Below, one piece after another: positions 14,925 through 17,803 of a stretch of 17,803 bases of DNA. The notes under the pieces were generated by a model that worked only from the letters and a program-made list of their open reading frames with translations, made no database searches and was not told where the DNA came from. Numbering within the stretch: position 1 is the first letter of the stretch; the number at the start of each line of letters is the position of its first letter. Position numbers and translations under genes: made by a program. Source of the stretch: Bacillota bacterium (lineage in GTDB: Bacteria; Bacillota; UBA4882; UBA8346); assembly GCA_023436305.1 (NCBI GenBank), contig JAEZJQ010000075.1:1-17803 (forward strand), written 5' to 3'.

Positions 14925-15908
14925 TTACGTTTGAAATTGTTGACCAAATAACTGTTTAGTAACCATCATCCCTTTACCGCAACAAGGACAACCCCGGAGA
15001 TCCAAACCGGTCAGCTTTAATAACAATTCAACCGTTGAAAGCTTTTGGGCTTCCCGGATTTTTGAACAAGTGAGCTTTTGACACAGACGTAATTTCCGAT
15101 TACGGTTCCGGTTACTAAAAATACCGTAATGCCTAATCTTCACAAACCGATTGGGCAAAACATGCAACAAAAAACAGCGGATAAACTCGGAAGCATTCAA
15201 AGTCATCAACTTGGTAGTTTGTTTCTTATCCTTGTAATCGCGCCAAGTAAAAGTCACTCGATCATCCTGAAGACTAACGATTCTTTGATTTGAAATTGCC
15301 ACCCGGTGCGTATAGCGACCTAGATAACGTAAGACATGCCAGGGACTTTTAAATGGTTTCTTGCAGTAAACCACCCATTCTTTATGATACAAAGCATCAA
15401 TTAAACTTTGAAATTTAAGTTTTCCGGATAAAGGTCCGAGCTTACCGTAAAACCGGAGTTCGTCATCTTGGTACGCCTCTTTCAAAAGGGCCAGGAACTT
15501 ACCGCGAAACTTCCGGGACAAGACCTTAACCGGGATAAAGAACTTTTCCCGCGACCGGACAAAGCGGATCCCATCGAAGGATAATTCGCCGCCGGGAACG
15601 ATGCAGTGGACATGGGGATGGTCCATCAAATTTTGGCCCCAAGTATGCAGGACTGAAATGATACCAATTTCGGCCCCTAAATACTTGGGGTCCCGGGAGA
15701 GTTCCACCAAAGTTCCGGAAGCCGCCTTAAAAAGCAGAGAATAAAAGACTTTTTGGTTTTGCAAAGCAATCGTATTCAAAGAATCCGGGACCGTAAAGAC
15801 CACATGGAAGTAACCGACATTCAACAAATCTCGTTCCCGTTCGAGAAGCCAGTGCTCCTTGGCTAAACCTTGGCATTTGGGACAATGCCGGTTGCGGCAA
15901 GACTGATT
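14925..15908 (-). pseudogene. IS91/IS801-family Y2 transposase, N-terminally truncated
   Basis: The frame is open from 15908 down to the stop at 14925-14927, about 327 residues; the first ATG is at 15827. It begins inside the zinc-binding domain at SCRNRHCPKCQG, so the first half of the zinc domain is gone. Counting from the ATG at 15827, the HUH motif HPHVHC is at 70-75. The two candidate nucleophilic tyrosines in YLGRYTHRVAI are Y169 and Y173, spaced four apart as in IS91. A late CPCC zinc-type motif is near the C-terminus (RGCPCCGKGM). The intact enzyme nicks one strand for rolling-circle transposition. Loss of the N-terminus and of its own start region makes this copy probably inactive. 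Confidence 0.85.
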
Positions 15909-16228
15909 TCATTGCGGGACAGGACCGCGGGTAATTTTTTAGTCCGTTTGAGTCGGGGAACCTCAGTCATATTCCAAGTACGGTCCAAGGTTTTTTCGTA
16001 AAAGAATTTCAAAGCGCTGTAAACACTGTCGACGTATTCACCGGAGACTTTTTTGACGGAGATTAGATAAAGCAAATAATTTCGCAGGTCTTCTTGATTA
16101 AGTTGTTTGGCGGGGGCTTGGTAGAACTTTTCGAAGTGTTGGAGGTGTTTGAGGTAGGTTTTTTGGGTATTGGGGCTAAAACCTCTGAGTTGCATTTCTT
16201 GTAACATCTTCTCATGCCATTCGGACAT
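15863..16228 (-). pseudogene. N-terminal fragment of an IS91-associated tyrosine recombinase
   Basis: About 121 residues from ATG 16226-16228, with GGAG (16237-16240) eight bases upstream; the GTG at 16235 is unlikely. Residues up to about LPAVLSRNEI form a SAM-like N-terminal (core-binding) domain, including LRGFSPNTQKTYLKHLQHFE. After that the frame crosses the deletion junction near 15903-15910 and reads the transposase sequence out of frame to a stop at 15863. The whole catalytic domain (Arg, His, Arg, Tyr) is absent, so it cannot recombine DNA. It is not an integron integrase. Confidence 0.85.
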
Positions 16229-16388
16229 AAAAACCACTCCTTTAGATTTTTTTACAACTTTGAAGTTGCAATATAGATCATAAAGGAATGGATATAACTT
16301 TGTGGAATTAATAGGTAACGATTGACTGAGTTGAAAATTTAAAGTAGGGGCTTAATCCACTAACTAAAGCCACCGCGACAGCGGTTTA

Positions 16389-16528
16389 GTTCAACAAGAC
16401 CGTTCCTGCTTTTGGTTTGTGGCGCTAAAGTAGGTGAACTCGAAGAAGTAAGCTCCCCTGCACCACAGAACTTCGCTAAGCGTTGTAACGCTAAGCTCAG
16501 GTGCGTCAGGAACGGCGGGACGTTAGGT
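16389..16528 (+). repeat. Site D: attC-like palindromic recombination site upstream of the creatininase cassette
   Basis: Left core GTTCAAC (16389-16395) and right core GTTAGGT (16522-16528, perfect GTTRRRY) enclose a perfect 9-bp pair of inner arms, CCGTTCCTG (16400-16408) and CAGGAACGG (16507-16515). Inside are GCACC/GGTGC (16460-16464, 16500-16504) and a GCTAAGCGTT/AACGCTAAGC hairpin (16475-16496), recalling GCTAAG...CTAAGC in sites B and C. Length is 140 bases. A hairpin (AACTAA, ACCGC with GCGGT, TTAGTT; 16362-16391) adjoins the left core. The gene this site once followed is uncertain. The rest of the 16268-16388 stretch shows nothing recognisable. Confidence 0.6.
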
Positions 16529-16547
16529 GACATAGGACGACAAGGAC

Positions 16548-16564
16548 GCCGCCGTCCAAGCGGC
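16548..16564 (+). other. 5' hairpin of cassette 4 with CGTCCAA loop
   Basis: GCCGC (16548-16552) pairs with GCGGC (16560-16564). It lies five bases inside the 21-base inverted end, like the 5' hairpins of cassettes 2 and 3. Confidence 0.5.
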
Positions 16565-16609
16565 TAAAAAATCTAATGAAATAATAAAAAATTCATATGA
16601 GGTGATCTA

Positions 16610-17398
16610 ATGAGTAATAAAGAATTGAAATTTGGGGTACAGACAGATATGTCTATATTTGCTGACACAATGGTAGAAATGACTTGGGTTAAGGTTAAAG
16701 AATCAGCAGAAAATGGGGATATAGTGTTATTTCCCATTGGCGTTATTGAGGAGCATGGTCCCCATATGGATTTAAGTCCGGATGTTTATTGCGCGTATTT
16801 GGCATGTAAATTTCTTAAACAAAAATTACAACAAAAGGGGATCAATTCAGTTATTGCACCCCCATATTATTGGGGAATAAGTAATGATGTAAAGAAGTAT
16901 CCTGGTACATTTTCAGTCAGACCGGAAACATTTAAAGCAATGTTAATTGATATTTTTACTTCTTTAAATTCATGGGGCTTCAAGTATGCTTTTATTTTGA
17001 ATGCGCACGGAGATCTTACACATGTAGATACTATTGAGCAATCTATAAAAATAATAAACGAAAATACTGATATGCACGTATATTATATGGGAAACCTAGA
17101 TATTGAGGTGGAAAATCCACCTGCCTTTCCGGCGCCACGAGAAGGTAAGTATGAGCCTGATTATCACGCTGGAGCTATTGAAACAGCTGTAATGTTTACA
17201 TATTACCCTCAAAAAGTAAATGAAAAATTAGCAAAGAATTTAAAACCGCAAGATACATTTGATCCATTGGGTTATTGTGGAGATCCTGCAAGTTTTCCCT
17301 TAGAAAATACTATAATAGAATTTTGGGAGGCCGACTCAGAAATGGATGCGTTGAAAATTGAAGCTGTTTTAAAAAGAGTAAATCTTAAAAACAAGTAA
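16610..17398 (+). CDS. Creatininase-family metal-dependent amidohydrolase
   Basis: 262 residues, normal for the creatininase / MftE / FAPy-deformylase-type family, whose members cleave C-N amide bonds using a two-metal site. Family motifs are all visible: IEEHGPHMDLSPD (Glu48, His49, Asp58), WGISNDVKKYPGTFSV (88-103), LNAHGD (130-135, His133) and YHAGAIETA (Glu191). Substrate specificity cannot be told; creatinine itself is only one option. ATG 16610 has GAGGTGA at 16599-16605, four bases upstream; Met14 is an unlikely alternative. The gene is the only cargo of its cassette, on the plus strand and AT-rich, and no pathway partner is adjacent. Confidence 0.9.
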   Translation: MSNKELKFGVQTDMSIFADTMVEMTWVKVKESAENGDIVLFPIGVIEEHGPHMDLSPDVYCAYLACKFLKQKLQQKGINSVIAPPYYWGISNDVKKYPGTFSVRPETFKAMLIDIFTSLNSWGFKYAFILNAHGDLTHVDTIEQSIKIINENTDMHVYYMGNLDIEVENPPAFPAPREGKYEPDYHAGAIETAVMFTYYPQKVNEKLAKNLKPQDTFDPLGYCGDPASFPLENTIIEFWEADSEMDALKIEAVLKRVNLKNK

Positions 17399-17415
17399 AA
17401 AAGAATATCGTAAAA

Positions 17416-17433
17416 GGCCACATCCATGTGGCC
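17416..17433 (+). other. 3' hairpin of cassette 4 with TCCA loop
   Basis: GGCCACA (17416-17422) and TGTGGCC (17427-17433) form a perfect 7-bp stem 17 bases after the creatininase stop and nine bases before the right inverted end. No T-tract follows. The TCCA loop is identical to that of the 5' hairpin of cassette 2. Confidence 0.65.
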
Positions 17434-17442
17434 AGAAAATAA

Positions 17443-17570
17443 TGTCGTCCTACATCACCTAACACATAGGAGTGTTTCCGAAATCGAGCGGGCAAAAAAG
17501 TCCCAAACACTCGTAAGCATTTGGGATTAGTAAAATTAGAATTCCGCTCAATTTAGGGAACACGCTGATG
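17443..17570 (+). repeat. Site E: attC-like palindromic site of cassette 4, degenerate right core
   Basis: Left core ACCTAAC (17457-17463, perfect RYYYAAC). Inner arms are nested: GTGTTTCC (17472-17479) with GGGAACAC (17556-17563, 7 of 8), GAGCGG (17486-17491) with CCGCTC (17544-17549), and TCCCAAA (17501-17507) with TTTGGGA (17520-17526). The right core would be GCTGATG (17564-17570), which departs from GTTRRRY, so the following DNA may be a decayed cassette start. Confidence 0.55.
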
Positions 17571-17714
17571 TCGTGCTTAAAAAAGCGCGCCGAAACACGC
17601 GGTCGAATGCGGCTATGGAATTTCAATAATTCGAATTCGGGGGTCAGAAGATCTGGGGACGCATATTTTGGTTTTGACCAGCATCAAGATTGCACGAAAA
17701 CGAAGAATACAACT
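17571..17714 (+). other. Possible geneless or truncated fifth cassette
   Basis: After site E come GTGC, an A-tract and a GC-rich stretch (CGCGGTCGAATGCGGC, 17610-17625) that resembles the other cassettes' 5' hairpins. A 62-codon plus-strand frame (17568-17756) has no recognisable domain or ribosome site and runs into the terminal block. I see no gene. Confidence 0.3.
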
Positions 17715-17764
17715 AAAAAAGGGCATAGTTCCCCCCTCCCCCATGAGGCAACATAAAAAATATT
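17715..17764. repeat. Terminal block of the IS91-like element, copy 2
   Basis: Same word order as 14862-14911: A-tract, GGGCATAG, C-rich run with one T, ATGAGGCAACAT and A-tract ending TATT. A minus-strand frame coming from beyond the right edge ends with a TGA at 17764-17766, at the place where the transposase ends beside copy 1. A second, different or more diverged element probably continues past the window; its C-terminal residues (YWAGNPQPNLGH) do not match the first transposase. Confidence 0.5.
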
Positions 17765-17803
17765 CAATGACCGAGATTAGGTTGGGGATTGCCGGCCCAA
17801 TAT

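Larger units (their letters stand above)
14862..16267 (-). mobile_element. Decayed IS91/IS801-like element with internal deletion
   Basis: It contains a tyrosine recombinase fragment followed on the minus strand by a Y2 HUH transposase fragment, a gene pair seen in IS91-like elements. The left limit is set by the repeated terminal block (14862-14911). The right limit is set by the CAACTT/AAGTTG hairpin (16254-16267) upstream of the recombinase ribosome site. Both limits are approximate. GC content is higher than in the cassettes, close to the minus-strand genes. No flanking duplication is expected for this rolling-circle family. Confidence 0.65.
16523..17564 (+). mobile_element. Cassette 4 (creatininase-family unit)
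   Basis: The left end (16522-16542, starting GTTAGGTGACATAGGACG) and right end (17443-17463, ending CTACATCACCTAAC) are inverted copies matching at 19 of 21 bases. The 5' hairpin is at 16548-16564 and the 3' hairpin at 17416-17433. One gene on the plus strand; site E closes the unit. Confidence 0.6.

Noticed and set aside
15863..16228. Tyrosine recombinase as the integron integrase of the array
   Set aside because: Only the N-terminal SAM-like domain is present, the catalytic domain is gone, and it is physically fused to an IS91-like transposase, the usual partner of this recombinase type.
12416..17433. Cassette 3' hairpins as ordinary Rho-independent terminators
   Set aside because: None of the three is followed by a T-tract on the plus strand, and their loops and positions relative to the inverted ends are conserved, which a generic terminator would not require.
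11471..17570. CRISPR array
   Set aside because: The repeated sites are far apart, palindromic, not identical, and separated by protein-coding genes; there are no regular spacers or cas genes.
17568..17756. 62-codon plus-strand frame as cargo of a fifth cassette
   Set aside because: No ribosome site, no recognisable motif, and it runs through the terminal repeat block of an IS-like element.

Overview
The window looks like a bacterial chromosome segment, most plausibly from a Gram-positive-type (Bacillota-like) lineage. The reasons are strong AGGAGG-type ribosome binding sites, TTG and GTG starts, and an M23 peptidase with LysM and G5-like domains. The assignment is an inference and no rRNA or tRNA gene is present to test it. 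Two very different regions meet near 11.2-11.5 kb.

Region 1 (1-11.2 kb) is housekeeping and envelope DNA, moderate in GC, with every gene on the minus strand. In transcription order from the right it holds: a HerA/DUF853-type ATPase (9669-11183), a PHP-family phosphoesterase (8754-9524), a HAD-superfamily protein with an altered motif I (7994-8701), folD (6944-7789), a secreted M23 peptidase (5456-6592), and a very long membrane-anchored bacterial alpha-2-macroglobulin with an intact thioester motif. The last runs off the left edge (1-4910). Spacers carry a 127-bp MITE-like inverted-repeat element, a bidirectional terminator, a diverged inverted pair of 30-mers, and a CTC-rich short repeat.

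Region 2 (about 11.5-17.8 kb) is AT-richer and accessory. Its cargo genes are all on the plus strand, one per unit: an SDR oxidoreductase (11670-12419), a hexapeptide-repeat xenobiotic/streptogramin-type acetyltransferase (12856-13488), a frameshifted GNAT acetyltransferase (14058-14599), and a creatininase-family amidohydrolase (16610-17398). Between the genes lie palindromic sites of roughly 115-180 bp. They have RYYYAAC-like left cores, GTTRRRY-like right cores and inner inverted repeats, so I read the region as an integron-type gene-cassette array without a visible integrase (a CALIN-like array).

Several features go beyond a standard cassette array. The two ends of each intact cassette are inverted repeats of 18-21 nt (14/18, 17/18 and 19/21 matches), much longer than the 7-bp core. 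Just inside these ends sit small GC-rich hairpins, at both the 5' and 3' side of the gene, several with a TCC-containing loop. Three of the sites share a GCTAAG...CTAAGC hairpin. The acetyltransferase cassette also contains a 12-codon leader ORF whose end can pair over 10 bp with the start of the acetyltransferase gene. That is the architecture of a translational attenuator of the inducible cat/erm type.

The array is interrupted by a decayed IS91/IS801-like element (about 14862-16267, minus strand). In it, the N-terminal part of a tyrosine recombinase has been joined by internal deletion to a Y2 HUH transposase that lacks its own N-terminus. A roughly 50-bp block from one end of this element recurs at 17715-17764, suggesting a second related element begins at the right edge.
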